The position numbers were made by a program, and so were the translations under genes. From Leifsonia sp040686855 (GTDB lineage: Bacteria; Actinomycetota; Actinomycetes; Actinomycetales; Microbacteriaceae), in NCBI RefSeq assembly GCF_040686855.1, contig NZ_JBFBOG010000002.1:1302001-1366000 (forward strand): a stretch of DNA of 64,000 bases, written 5' to 3'. Each line of letters opens with the position of its first letter. Position 1 is the stretch's first letter. Under the pieces are notes generated by a model. The model saw only the letters and a list, made by a program, of their open reading frames with translations, did not search any database and was not told where the DNA came from. This document shows, in pieces, positions 16,483-25,182 of the stretch.

Positions 16483-16503
16483 CTTGAGTGCACAAGGCTC
16501 AAC
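16483..16503. promoter_or_regulatory. HAIR element (HspR operator)
   Basis: CTTGAGT (16483-16489), 7 bases, then GCTCAAC (16497-16503). The HAIR consensus is CTTGAGT-N7-ACTCAAG, so the left arm is perfect and the right arm differs at its two end positions only. It lies 20 bases before the GTG start, overlapping the expected transcription start. Confidence 0.75.
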
Positions 16504-16523
16504 TTTCAGAAACAGGAGAACAC

Positions 16524-19070
16524 GTGCCTGAGAACTTCACTCCCGACGGTGACGGCGCCAACTCGTTCGACGAGTTCCTCGCCCGTTACCTCGCGGGCGA
16601 GCGTGCGCGCAACGGACGCTCTATCGACATCAGCCGCTTCCTCAGCCGGCGCACCCAGGAGATCCTGGCGGAGGCCGGACGGTTCGCGCTGCAGCACGGC
16701 CACAGCGAGCTCGACGCCCTGCACGTGCTGCGCGTGATGGCCGAGCAGGAGCCGGCCGCGGACGCCATGCGCCGCATCGGCGTCGACCCCTCGCGGGTCG
16801 CGCAGGCCGCCGAGTCGCGCCTTCCCGCGTCCGGCGACGTCATCCGCGCCGACGGCGCCTCCATCACCGGTGCGCTGCAGCGTGCGCTGTTCCACGCGTA
16901 CCAGGTGGCGCAGGCCTCCGGCTCGACCTACATCGACCCCGAGCACGTCTTCTTCGCGCTCGTCATCGGCCGCGACGCCCCTGCGGGCCGCGTCCTGCAG
17001 TCCGCGGGCGTGACCCCGGAGGCGCTGACCGAGTCGATGCAGGAGAGCACGACCGTGGGCGCCGGCCAGCCCGGCGACCCGGCCGCGGAGGGCACCGCTT
17101 CCGAGACCCCCATGCTCGACCAGTTCGGCACCGACCTGACCGCGCTCGCGCGCGACGGCAAGCTGGACCCGGTCATCGGCCGCCTCGACGAGATCGAGCA
17201 GACGGTCGAGATCCTGTCCCGCCGCACCAAGAACAATCCGGTGCTGGTCGGCGAGGCGGGCGTCGGCAAGACTGCGATCGTGGAGGGCCTGGCCCGCGCG
17301 ATCGTGGACGGCACCGTGCCCGAGCAGTTGCAGGACAAGAAGGTCGTCTCGCTCGACCTCGCGGGGATGGTCGCAGGGACCCGGTACCGCGGCGACTTCG
17401 AAGAGCGGCTCACCAACCTCATGGACGAGATCAGCGCCGGCAAGGACGAGCTGATCGTGTTCATCGACGAGCTGCACACCGTGGTCGGCGCCGGAGGGTC
17501 CGGCGAGTCCGGCGGCATGGACGCCGGCAACATCCTCAAGCCGCGCCTTGCCCGCGGCGACCTGCACCTGGTCGGCGCGACGACGCTCAAGGAGTACCGC
17601 CGCATCGAGAAGGACCCGGCGCTGGAGCGCCGCTTCCAGCCGGTGACGGTCGGCGAGCCCTCGATCGAGGACGCCGTGCTCATCCTGGACGGCCTGCGCG
17701 CCGCCTACGAGGAGCACCACGGCGTGCGCTACACCGAGGACGCGATCCGCGCCGCGGTGGAGCTGTCCGACCGCTACGTCTCCGACCGCTTCCTGCCGGA
17801 CAAGGCCATCGACCTGATCGACCAGGCCGGCGCCCGCCTGCGCCTGTCGCTCGGCAAGCGCGTGGACACGTCCGCCCTCATGGAGCGCCTGGCCACCCTG
17901 GAGTCCGAGAAGAACTCCGCGGTCGCCGCTGAGCACTACGAGGAGGCGTCGCGCCTGCGGGACGAGATCGAGGATGTGCAGTGTCAGCTGGACGCCCTCG
18001 CCTCGGCCCCGCGCGTGGAGGCCGTCGTCGGCGAGCCGGAGATCGCGGCCATCGTGTCGCGGGCGACCGGCATCCCCGTGTCGCGTGTCGGCGAGGCCGA
18101 CCGTGAGCGCCTGGCGCGCCTCGAGTCCGAGCTGCACGAGCGTGTGGTCGGCCAGGACGACGCGGTCGTTGCGGTCGCGAAGGCCGTCCGCCGCAACCGG
18201 ACCGGTCTCGGTGACGAGCGCCGACCGGTCGGCAGCTTCCTCTTCCTCGGCCCGACCGGTGTCGGCAAGACCGAGCTGGCGAAGTCGCTCGCATCGTCGC
18301 TGTTCGGTGACGAGAAGGCGATGCTGCGGTTCGACATGAGCGAGTTCGGCGAGCGCCACACCGTCGCCCGTCTGGTCGGCGCCCCTCCCGGGTACGTCGG
18401 CTACGACGAGGCCGGTCAGCTGACCGAGCGCGTGCGCCGCAACCCGTACTCGGTGGTGCTGTTCGACGAGATCGAGAAGGCGCACCCGGACGTGTTCAAC
18501 CTGCTGCTGCAGGTGCTCGACGACGGGCGCCTGACCGACGGCCAGGGTCGCACGGTCGACTTCCGCAACACGGTGGTCATCATGACCTCGAACCTCGGTT
18601 CGGAGTTCCTGGCCTCCCGCAGCGGTGCGCTCGGCTTCGTGCCGGCCGGCTCGGACGGCTTCGCCTCGGAGAAGGACATCCGCGACCGCGTGATGGGCAA
18701 GCTCCGCGAGGCCATGCGTCCCGAGTTCCTGAACCGCATCGACGAGATCGTGCTGTTCCGGAAGCTCGACCCGGAGCAGCTGCGCGACATCGTCCGCCTG
18801 CTGCTGAACGCGACCGCGAACCGCCTGGCCGCCCGCGAGATCGCCTTCGAGGCGACGAACGCGGCGATCGCCTGGATCGCGGAGGCCGGCTACGAGCCCG
18901 AGTACGGCGCCCGCCCGCTCCGCCGCGTCATCCAGCGCGAGGTCGACGACCGCATCGCCGAGCTGATGGTGTCCGCCGAGCTGGAGGAGGGCGGCCGCGT
19001 GATCGTGGACGCCGCCGACCGCGAGCTCCGCGTGACCGCGGAGTCGGTCGCCCTGCAGTTCGCGGCGTAA
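16524..19070 (+). CDS. ATP-dependent Clp protease ATP-binding subunit (ClpC-type AAA+ unfoldase)
   Basis: An 848-aa two-ring AAA+ unfoldase. Residues ~30-170 form a divergent double Clp N-domain. AAA1 has Walker A GEAGVGKT near 243 and Walker B VFIDELHTV. A short UVR-like middle segment (~455-490) replaces the long ClpB coiled coil. AAA2 has Walker A GPTGVGKT near 576 and Walker B VLFDEIEKAHPDV. A GALGF loop near residue 703 matches the (I/L/V)-G-F tripeptide that docks on ClpP, so a role in degradation rather than pure disaggregation is indicated. The GTG at 16524 has AGGAG 5 bases upstream. SigH-like promoter and HAIR operator precede it. It could be the second ClpC paralogue of the genome. 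Confidence 0.92.
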   Translation: MPENFTPDGDGANSFDEFLARYLAGERARNGRSIDISRFLSRRTQEILAEAGRFALQHGHSELDALHVLRVMAEQEPAADAMRRIGVDPSRVAQAAESRLPASGDVIRADGASITGALQRALFHAYQVAQASGSTYIDPEHVFFALVIGRDAPAGRVLQSAGVTPEALTESMQESTTVGAGQPGDPAAEGTASETPMLDQFGTDLTALARDGKLDPVIGRLDEIEQTVEILSRRTKNNPVLVGEAGVGKTAIVEGLARAIVDGTVPEQLQDKKVVSLDLAGMVAGTRYRGDFEERLTNLMDEISAGKDELIVFIDELHTVVGAGGSGESGGMDAGNILKPRLARGDLHLVGATTLKEYRRIEKDPALERRFQPVTVGEPSIEDAVLILDGLRAAYEEHHGVRYTEDAIRAAVELSDRYVSDRFLPDKAIDLIDQAGARLRLSLGKRVDTSALMERLATLESEKNSAVAAEHYEEASRLRDEIEDVQCQLDALASAPRVEAVVGEPEIAAIVSRATGIPVSRVGEADRERLARLESELHERVVGQDDAVVAVAKAVRRNRTGLGDERRPVGSFLFLGPTGVGKTELAKSLASSLFGDEKAMLRFDMSEFGERHTVARLVGAPPGYVGYDEAGQLTERVRRNPYSVVLFDEIEKAHPDVFNLLLQVLDDGRLTDGQGRTVDFRNTVVIMTSNLGSEFLASRSGALGFVPAGSDGFASEKDIRDRVMGKLREAMRPEFLNRIDEIVLFRKLDPEQLRDIVRLLLNATANRLAAREIAFEATNAAIAWIAEAGYEPEYGARPLRRVIQREVDDRIAELMVSAELEEGGRVIVDAADRELRVTAESVALQFAA

Positions 19071-19083
19071 CCCACCGCACCAC

Positions 19084-19119
19084 GAAGGCGCCGGTCCTGT
19101 TCGCAGGGCCGGCGCCTTC
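19084..19119 (+). terminator. Stem-loop terminator after the Clp gene
   Basis: A 16-base stem (19084-19099 with 19104-19119, one G-U pair) closed by a TTCG tetraloop, 14 bases after the stop codon. No U-run follows, as is usual in actinobacteria. Confidence 0.8.
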
Positions 19120-19204
19120 CGCATGTACGCATCCTGAACATCTCCAAACCCGTACACACGCAACCCCCTGGAGTCGCCCAGACTCTCCTGGTTGGTTGGA
19201 AGGG

Positions 19205-21700
19205 ATGTCCGCACCCGATCGCCCCCTGCCCTCCCGTCTCGCCGCCCTCGACGAGCGGCTGGAGCCCGTCAAGCGCTTCGAGTTCACGCCCGCCCGTACC
19301 CGCGGCGGCCAGATCGCGCAGTTCCTCGGCCTCGCCCTCGTCGCCGCCGTGCTCAGCTCGATCTTCGTGCTGCCCGCGTTCGTCGGGCTCGGCGCGACCG
19401 CCGCGGCCGGCGCCAGCGACTTCAACGCGCTGCCGTCGAATCTGAACATCCAGCAGTTCGCCCAGAACTCGACCGTGTTCGCCAAGCAGGGCGGTCAGGA
19501 TGTGCCGATCGCGACGTTCTTCGCGCAGAACCGGCAGGACGTCGCGTGGGAGCAGATCGCGCAGACGATGAAGGACGCGACCGTCTCGGCCGAGGATCCG
19601 CGGTTCTACTCTGAGGGCGCCGTCGACATCTGGGGCACCCTCCGCGGCGCCGTCTCGACCGTCGCAGGCGGCGACGTCCAGGGAGGCTCGTCGATCACGC
19701 AGCAGTACGTGAAGAACGTCGAGGTCGAGAAGTGCGAGGCGCTGACCAGTCAGAAGAAGATCGAGGCCTGCTACACCGACGCGGCCGGCGTGACCCTGCA
19801 GCGCAAGGTGCAGGAGATGCGCTACGCGGTGCAGGTCGAGAAGAACTACTCCAAGAAGGAGATCCTGACCGGCTACCTGAACGTGGTCGGCTTCGGCGGA
19901 CAGGTCTACGGCGTGCAGGCCGCGGCCCAGTACTACTTCAACACGACCGCCGCGAAGCTCGACCTCGCGCAGGCGGCCACGCTCGCGGCCATCCTGAACA
20001 ACCCCGCGAACCTCCGCATCGACCAGCCGGACAACAAGGACAACGGCAAGGCGAACGGTTACAAGCTCACCAAGGAGCGGCGCGACTACGTGCTCGACCG
20101 CATGTACATCACGCACACGATCACGAAGCAGCAGCGGGACGCTGCCAAGGCGACCCCGATCACGCCGACGATCACGCCGACGACCCAGGGATGCGCGGGA
20201 GCGCAGCAGTTCAACGCCGCGTTCTTCTGCGACTACGTCCGCGACGTCATCCTCACCGACCCGGCGTACGGGAAGACGGCGGACGAGCGCTTCCAGACCC
20301 TCAACCGCGGCGGCCTCAAGATCTACACGACGCTGAACCTCGACCTGCAGCAGGTGGCGCAGGCGTCGCTGAACAACTACATCCCCGCATCGCGTCCGGG
20401 CATCGACCTCGGAGCGTCCAACGTCGCGATGGAGCTGGGGACGGGACGCATCGTGACGATGGTGCAGAACCGCGCCTTCAACAACACGGACACGCCCATC
20501 GACGGCACGACGGCGGTGAACTACAACACCGACGAGGACTACGGCGGGTCGCAGGGCTTCCAGACCGGCTCGACGTTCAAGGCGTTCGACCTGGCGGCGT
20601 GGCTGGAGTCGGGCCACAGCCTCTACGAGACGGTCAACGCCTCGCAGCACACGTTCCCGACCTCCGACTTCACGAACACCTGTGCCAACATCGACGGTCC
20701 GGACTGGCACGTCACCAACGACGAGGGATCGGCGAGCCGGCTCTCGGTGATGTCGGCGACCGCCGAGTCGGTCAACACCGCCTTCGCCCAGATGGGCACG
20801 AAGACCGACCTCTGCGCGATCCTCAACGCCGCGAAGGCGCTGGGAGTGCACCCCGCGTCGAAGAGCAACCCGCTGACCTCCACGCCGTCGATGATCCTCG
20901 GCACGAACTACATCTCGCCGCTCACCATGGCGACCGCCTACGCGGGCATCGCCAACAACGGCACGGTCTGCACGCCGGTCGCGATCGACCGCGTCGTCAA
21001 TGCGGACGGCACCGACCACGCGGTCAGCAAGACGACGTGCACGCAGGGGCTCAAGCCCGATATCGCGGCGGGCGTCGCCTACGCGCTGCAGGGTGTCATG
21101 AAGGGCGGCGGAACGGCCGTGAGCGCCAACCCGTACGACGACATCCCCATCATGGCGAAGACCGGAACGACGGACGACTCGCTCGAGAACTGGCTGATCA
21201 CATCCACCACCAAGGTCGCGACCGCGACGTGGGTCGGCAACGTCTCGGGCGACACCCCGCTGCGGTCCCTGTACTTCAACGGCGTCGGCGGCGGGAACGT
21301 GAAGTTCTCGATCGCGAAGCCGATCCTGAAGGCGCTGAACGCGCTCTACGGCGGCACCGACTTCACCGAGCCGACGGATGCGGTGCTCTACGGCAGCGAG
21401 ATCACGATGCCGGATGTGACGGGCAAGGCGCCCGATGTGGCGCAGAAGCTCCTGGACGGCCTCGGCCTCGACGTCACCGTCGACCCGACGCCGGTCGACA
21501 GCGACCAGCCGGCGGGCACGGTCGCGGCGAGCGACCCGGCGGCGGGCGCGACGCTGAGCGACGGGGAGTCGGTCACCCTGACGGTCAGCAACGGCAGCTC
21601 GGGAGGATCGTCCGGGCCGGGCAACGGGACGTCCGCGCCGACTCCGACGCCGACGCCGACTCCGACGAAGGGTGACGGCAAGGGGAAGGGCGGCGGCTGA
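19205..21700 (+). CDS. Bifunctional penicillin-binding protein (GT51 transglycosylase + transpeptidase + PASTA)
   Basis: An ~831-aa class A PBP for peptidoglycan synthesis. A short cytoplasmic tail and one membrane helix (~40-65) come first. The GT51 domain follows, with the catalytic glutamate in SAEDPRFY near 130 and GGSSITQQYVKN near 165. The transpeptidase has SxxK in GSTFKAFD near 456, SxN in ESVNTAF near 520 and KTG in AKTGTTDD near 650. One PASTA domain (~730-800) precedes a Gly/Ser linker and a short PT-repeat with a lysine/glycine tail. The start is uncertain: ATG 19205 sits directly behind GGAAGGG, and an in-frame TTG at 19196 is possible. It stands alone between two terminator-like or convergent boundaries. 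Confidence 0.92.
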   Translation: MSAPDRPLPSRLAALDERLEPVKRFEFTPARTRGGQIAQFLGLALVAAVLSSIFVLPAFVGLGATAAAGASDFNALPSNLNIQQFAQNSTVFAKQGGQDVPIATFFAQNRQDVAWEQIAQTMKDATVSAEDPRFYSEGAVDIWGTLRGAVSTVAGGDVQGGSSITQQYVKNVEVEKCEALTSQKKIEACYTDAAGVTLQRKVQEMRYAVQVEKNYSKKEILTGYLNVVGFGGQVYGVQAAAQYYFNTTAAKLDLAQAATLAAILNNPANLRIDQPDNKDNGKANGYKLTKERRDYVLDRMYITHTITKQQRDAAKATPITPTITPTTQGCAGAQQFNAAFFCDYVRDVILTDPAYGKTADERFQTLNRGGLKIYTTLNLDLQQVAQASLNNYIPASRPGIDLGASNVAMELGTGRIVTMVQNRAFNNTDTPIDGTTAVNYNTDEDYGGSQGFQTGSTFKAFDLAAWLESGHSLYETVNASQHTFPTSDFTNTCANIDGPDWHVTNDEGSASRLSVMSATAESVNTAFAQMGTKTDLCAILNAAKALGVHPASKSNPLTSTPSMILGTNYISPLTMATAYAGIANNGTVCTPVAIDRVVNADGTDHAVSKTTCTQGLKPDIAAGVAYALQGVMKGGGTAVSANPYDDIPIMAKTGTTDDSLENWLITSTTKVATATWVGNVSGDTPLRSLYFNGVGGGNVKFSIAKPILKALNALYGGTDFTEPTDAVLYGSEITMPDVTGKAPDVAQKLLDGLGLDVTVDPTPVDSDQPAGTVAASDPAAGATLSDGESVTLTVSNGSSGGSSGPGNGTSAPTPTPTPTPTKGDGKGKGGG

Positions 21701-21713
21701 CCTCTCGCCGCAC

Positions 21714-22601
21714 TCAGGCGGCGGCCGCCTCCGCGCCGAGCCACCCATCGAGGATGCGCGCCCGCAGCGCGTTCGACCGCTCGGCGAACCCGCGCTGGCG
21801 CCGGACGTACTCCGCCTTGCCCTCTGGCGTCTCGATCGCGACCGGCTCCGCGCCCCACGGCCGCATGTCGTAGGGCGAGGCCTGCATGTCGAGCAGCCGG
21901 ATCTCGCGGGCGAGCTCGAATGCATCGAGCAGCACCTCCCCGGGCACCAGCGGGCCGAGCTTCATCGCCCACTTGTAGACGTCCATCCCGGCGTGCAGGC
22001 AGCCCGGCTGCTCCAGCTCCGGTTGTGTCTCGCGCGTGGGCGCGTACCGGTTGAGCGGCACGGCGTCCGGCGTGAAGAAGCGGAACGCGTCGATGTGCGT
22101 GCACCGAAGCTCGTGCGACTCGACCACCGCGTCGGTCGCGTCCTGCCCGAGGCGCAGCGGAACGGGGTGACGATGCTCGTCCTGCCGGTACACCATCGCC
22201 CACTCGTGCAGGCCGAAGCACCCGAACCGGCCGGGACGCGCGGCGGTCGACCGCAGGATGCGCTCGACCGTGCGCAGCATCGGCGCCTTCTCGCGCTCCA
22301 TTCCGTCGCGGTCGACGGTCAGCGAGCCGGGCGTACTGCCGGGGACGTACCAGCGCCAGGAGGCGCGCGGTTCGCCCGCTGCGTCGGCGAGCTCGACCCC
22401 GGGTCCCGGATGCCAGCGACGTAGCTGGGCCGGGGAGTACGAGTAGTAGGTGAACAGGAAGTCCCACACCGGGTGCTTCTCGCCGCGCGCGGCCCGGGCG
22501 CGATGGTCCGCGGTCAGCGCGTCGACGCGCTCGGCGTGAGCGCGCTCGCGGGCGCGCCAGCTGTCCGCGGGCAGCAGCACGGTGTCGGGGGCGACGGTCA
22601 C
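21714..22601 (-). CDS. Conserved protein of the family labelled 3-methyladenine DNA glycosylase
   Basis: A 295-aa protein conserved in actinobacteria, where it is often annotated as 3-methyladenine DNA glycosylase; I see no HhH-GPD or AAG signature that would prove this. Conserved features include KHPVWDFLFTYYSYSPAQLR near residue 33, RRWHPGPGV, RFGCFGLHEWAMVY near 125, and LRCTHIDAFRFFTPDA near 165. LQASPYDM-like sequence follows near 240. The histidine-rich conserved motifs suggest an enzyme. The GTG start at 22601 overlaps the TGA of the upstream HD-domain gene (GTGA), so the two are coupled. Confidence 0.7.
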   Translation of the reverse strand: MTVAPDTVLLPADSWRARERAHAERVDALTADHRARAARGEKHPVWDFLFTYYSYSPAQLRRWHPGPGVELADAAGEPRASWRWYVPGSTPGSLTVDRDGMEREKAPMLRTVERILRSTAARPGRFGCFGLHEWAMVYRQDEHRHPVPLRLGQDATDAVVESHELRCTHIDAFRFFTPDAVPLNRYAPTRETQPELEQPGCLHAGMDVYKWAMKLGPLVPGEVLLDAFELAREIRLLDMQASPYDMRPWGAEPVAIETPEGKAEYVRRQRGFAERSNALRARILDGWLGAEAAAA

Positions 22602-23206
22602 CCTTCGAGGATACGTTCCAGCGGGTTGTCGCGGAGCTTGCGCTGCACGCCGCCGTCCACCAACCGCCGGGCGGAGGTGTCCGGCTTGCGCTCGGCCTGG
22701 TCGGCCACGCACGCGCCGAACTCGGCGGCGAGCTCCAACCGCGGGTACTCGGTCAGCACGTCGCGCTGGAACTCGACCGGGAGGACATCGGCGCGGGCGC
22801 CGGAGATGTCGAGCCCGGTGGCGATCTCGAGCAGGTGGCCCTCCACATCCATCGCCGGGTCGACCTCCGGCCAGTTGTGCCGCACGATCACCTCGTGCGC
22901 GCGGACGCGGCGCTCGGCCGGCCACCCGGCGCCCGCGGTCAGCGCGATGGCGACGTGCCCGGCGGCGTCCTCGTAGGCGAGGGTGGCGTTGTCGAACTCC
23001 GGCGTGATGCCGAGGTCGTGCAGCAGCGCAGAGACGTAGAGCAGTTCATGGTCGGGGGCGAACCCGCCGAGCGCGGCGAAACCCTCCGCCCACAACCACG
23101 ACCGCTGCACGTGGTTCAGCAGGGAGGGGGTGTGGTAGGTCGTCGCGATCTGCACGGCGGCGCGGGCGGCGGCCGTGTCCGGGCGAGGGAAGTCGGCGAT
23201 GCGCAT
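22598..23206 (-). CDS. HD-domain phosphohydrolase (cyanamide hydratase-like)
   Basis: A 202-aa HD-superfamily protein. The metal-binding H...HD...D set is visible: HVQRSWLWA near residue 35, SALLHDLG near 62, and downstream histidines in AHEVIVRHNWPEVD. This layout matches the small cyanamide-hydratase-like HD group; the true substrate is unknown. The ATG at 23206 has GAAGGG adjacent and a CAGAAT box just upstream, so the message may be nearly leaderless. It is coupled to the glycosylase-like gene by a GTGA overlap. Confidence 0.82.
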   Translation of the reverse strand: MRIADFPRPDTAAARAAVQIATTYHTPSLLNHVQRSWLWAEGFAALGGFAPDHELLYVSALLHDLGITPEFDNATLAYEDAAGHVAIALTAGAGWPAERRVRAHEVIVRHNWPEVDPAMDVEGHLLEIATGLDISGARADVLPVEFQRDVLTEYPRLELAAEFGACVADQAERKPDTSARRLVDGGVQRKLRDNPLERILEG

Positions 23207-23307
23207 CCCTTCATTCTGCCCGATGCGACCGAGCGTCATGATTCGCCGTCGAGCTCGTCTTCAAAGATGAACGAGCTCTTCTTACAACCGGAACGGCAGG
23301 AACCAGC

Positions 23308-24099
23308 ATGGATCACATAGGCACGACGACCCGAGGGCCAGGCTGGCGGCGGCTCTCCCTCTGGCTGGCGATCGGTGTCCTGGTCGCGGCAGCGCTGCTC
23401 GGGTCGGTGTTCATCATCCTGGGCGATCAGGCGGAGATCGCGGGACGGGCGTGGCTGACACTGTTGATCGCCGCGGCGTTCGCCGGCACCGTCGTGCTCG
23501 ACGCCGGGTTGGCTAACGGTCCTCACCGGTGGTACCTGCCCGTGTCGACCGGGGTCGACGCGGTCCTCGTCCTCGTCGGACTCCTCAAGACGTGGGGCGG
23601 CCTCTTGCAGCCGGAGGACGCGGCGAGCGGTGTCGTCTGGTCCATGCAGTTCTTCCGGTTCTTCTGGATCGTCGTCCTGGTCAGAGCTGCGTTGCTCGTC
23701 ACCCAGACGTACGGCCTTCGGTTCGTCGCCCGGGCGACATCGCAAGCTACGAAGCTCTTCGCAGCCCTGGCGGTCGCATTCGTCTGGGCGATCGCCGTCC
23801 TGCTCGCTCTGCCGCCCACCCTGCCCGAACTGGAATGGCCCGATGTGTGGTGGCGTCTCGTGGGGGCGGCGACACTCGTGACGGCCGTTCTGTTCCTCAT
23901 CCCGATCATCGTGTTCGCGTTCGAGCCGAAGCCGCCATCGCCGTCCGTCACGCTCGCCACCGGCACGCCCGTCGTGCCCGAGTTGTTCGTCGCCGAGCCG
24001 CCGTCGGCGCCCGAGGAGCCCGGATGGACTCCACCCATGGCTGAGGGGTTGTCTCCGGCGGCGCCCGGAGTGGAGTCGGCGGCCGGCCCTCAGACCTGA
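23308..24099 (+). CDS. Integral membrane protein, hypothetical (263 aa)
   Basis: A 263-aa protein with six hydrophobic helices between residues ~18 and ~205. A cytoplasmic or external tail of ~55 residues rich in Pro, Ala and Glu follows. Helix 2 to 3 contains NGPHRWYLPVSTGVDAV, and Trp and Phe cluster in helix 4 (FFRFFWIVVLVRAALLV). No family is recognised. An ATG with GGAACGGCAGG upstream supports the start. The stop codon is embedded in a perfect 12-base inverted repeat. Confidence 0.65.
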   Translation: MDHIGTTTRGPGWRRLSLWLAIGVLVAAALLGSVFIILGDQAEIAGRAWLTLLIAAAFAGTVVLDAGLANGPHRWYLPVSTGVDAVLVLVGLLKTWGGLLQPEDAASGVVWSMQFFRFFWIVVLVRAALLVTQTYGLRFVARATSQATKLFAALAVAFVWAIAVLLALPPTLPELEWPDVWWRLVGAATLVTAVLFLIPIIVFAFEPKPPSPSVTLATGTPVVPELFVAEPPSAPEEPGWTPPMAEGLSPAAPGVESAAGPQT

Positions 24100-24107
24100 G
24101 GGCCGGC
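24082..24107. terminator. Perfect 12-bp inverted repeat, probable bidirectional terminator
   Basis: GCCGGCCCTCAG (24082-24093) and CTGAGGGCCGGC (24096-24107) are perfect complements around AC. It spans the TGA of the membrane-protein gene and lies 44 bases from the stop of the convergent alcohol dehydrogenase gene. Confidence 0.65.
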
Positions 24108-24150
24108 GGGGCCCACGCCGGAGCTGTTCGGGCCGGGCCGACGATGCGGG

Positions 24151-25182
24151 TCAGCCCACCGGGTGCAGCACGGCGATGCCCGTCGGCGGCGCCGTCTCGG
24201 CCGTCTCCAGCAGCCGCGCGGCCTCGTCGAAGCCGACCGTGCGGCCGAGGAGGTCCTGCGGGCGGAGGCGCCCCGAGGCGACCAGGGCCAGCATCTCCGG
24301 ATAGTCGGCCGCGGCCATCCCGTGGCTGCCGAGCACGTCGAGCTCCCAGCCGATGACGCGGTCGAGCGGGAGGTCGGGCACCGCGGTCGCGAGCAGGCCG
24401 ACCTGCACATGGCGGCCCTGGCGACGGAGCGAGCGGACGGACGCGGTCGCCGTCTCGGCCGAACCGACCGCGTCGACGCTCGCGTGCGCGCCGCCGCCGG
24501 TCGCATCCACCACAGCGGAGGCGGCGTCCGGCCCGGCCAGGACAGTGCGCTCGGCGCCCAGCCGCGTCGCCAGCTCCAGCGCGGCGGGGGAGCGGTCGAC
24601 GGCCACGACGCGCGCGCCGAGAGCTTCCGCGATCATGACGGCGCTCAGCCCGACGCCACCGGCGCCGTAGACCGCGAGCCACTGCCCGGGCTGGATGCGC
24701 GCTCGCGCGGTCACCGCTCGGAACGCCGTCGCGAACCGGCAGCCGAGGGCGGCGGCGGCATCCGCCTCGAGACCGGTGGGCAGGCGGACGAGGTTGGTGT
24801 CGGCGGCCCGCACGGCGACGAGCTCTGCGTGCGAGCCCCAGTGCGTGAACCCGGGCTGCGTCTGCTGCGGGCACACCTGCGCCGCCCCGGCGCGGCACCA
24901 CTCGCACGCGCCGCAGCCGTTGACGAAGGGCGCGGTGACACGGTCGCCGGGGCGCCAGCGGGTGACGCCCGCGCCGACCGCCTCCACCGTCCCGGCGAAC
25001 TCGTGGCCCGGAACATGCGGGAGCGCCACGGTGTCGTCGTGCCCGGCCCAGGCGTGCCAGTCGCTGCGGCACAGGCCCGACGCCTCGACGCGGATGACGG
25101 CGCCGCCGTCGGGGACCGTGGGATCGGGGAGGTCGGCCGCCGTCACCGGTCCGCCGAAGCGCTCGTAGTACAGGGCCTTCAC
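24151..25182 (-). CDS. Zinc-dependent alcohol dehydrogenase
   Basis: A 343-aa MDR-superfamily enzyme. The catalytic zinc site is in GLCRSDWHAW (Cys near 37) and GHEFAGTVE (His-Glu near 60). The structural zinc cysteines are in CGACEWCRAGAAQVC (near 90-104), though the canonical spacing is slightly altered. The NAD(P)-binding motif is GAGGVG near residue 170. It oxidises alcohols or reduces aldehydes, with unknown specificity. The GTG start at 25182 has GAGGAGG 5 bases upstream and overlaps the stop of the Nudix gene (GTGA). Confidence 0.9.
   Translation of the reverse strand: MKALYYERFGGPVTAADLPDPTVPDGGAVIRVEASGLCRSDWHAWAGHDDTVALPHVPGHEFAGTVEAVGAGVTRWRPGDRVTAPFVNGCGACEWCRAGAAQVCPQQTQPGFTHWGSHAELVAVRAADTNLVRLPTGLEADAAAALGCRFATAFRAVTARARIQPGQWLAVYGAGGVGLSAVMIAEALGARVVAVDRSPAALELATRLGAERTVLAGPDAASAVVDATGGGAHASVDAVGSAETATASVRSLRRQGRHVQVGLLATAVPDLPLDRVIGWELDVLGSHGMAAADYPEMLALVASGRLRPQDLLGRTVGFDEAARLLETAETAPPTGIAVLHPVG

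Noticed and set aside
16483..16503. CIRCE element instead of HAIR upstream of the Clp gene
   Set aside because: The CIRCE arms (TTAGCACTC/GAGTGCTAA, 9-base spacer) are not matched; the CTTGAGT-N7 layout fits HAIR.
16506..19214. A very long open frame (about 900 codons) antisense to the Clp ATPase gene
   Set aside because: The translation is low-complexity Arg/Leu/Val/Gly sequence with no domain. It mirrors the codon structure of the clearly real ClpC-type gene on the other strand, as is usual in GC-rich DNA.
21640..21672. Short tandem repeat near the end of the penicillin-binding protein gene
   Set aside because: It encodes a Pro-Thr linker after the PASTA domain and is explained by protein sequence, not by a DNA element.
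18890..21925. A ~1,000-codon minus-strand open frame across the penicillin-binding protein gene
   Set aside because: It overlaps two well-supported plus-strand genes and a terminator, and its translation is Arg-rich without motifs.
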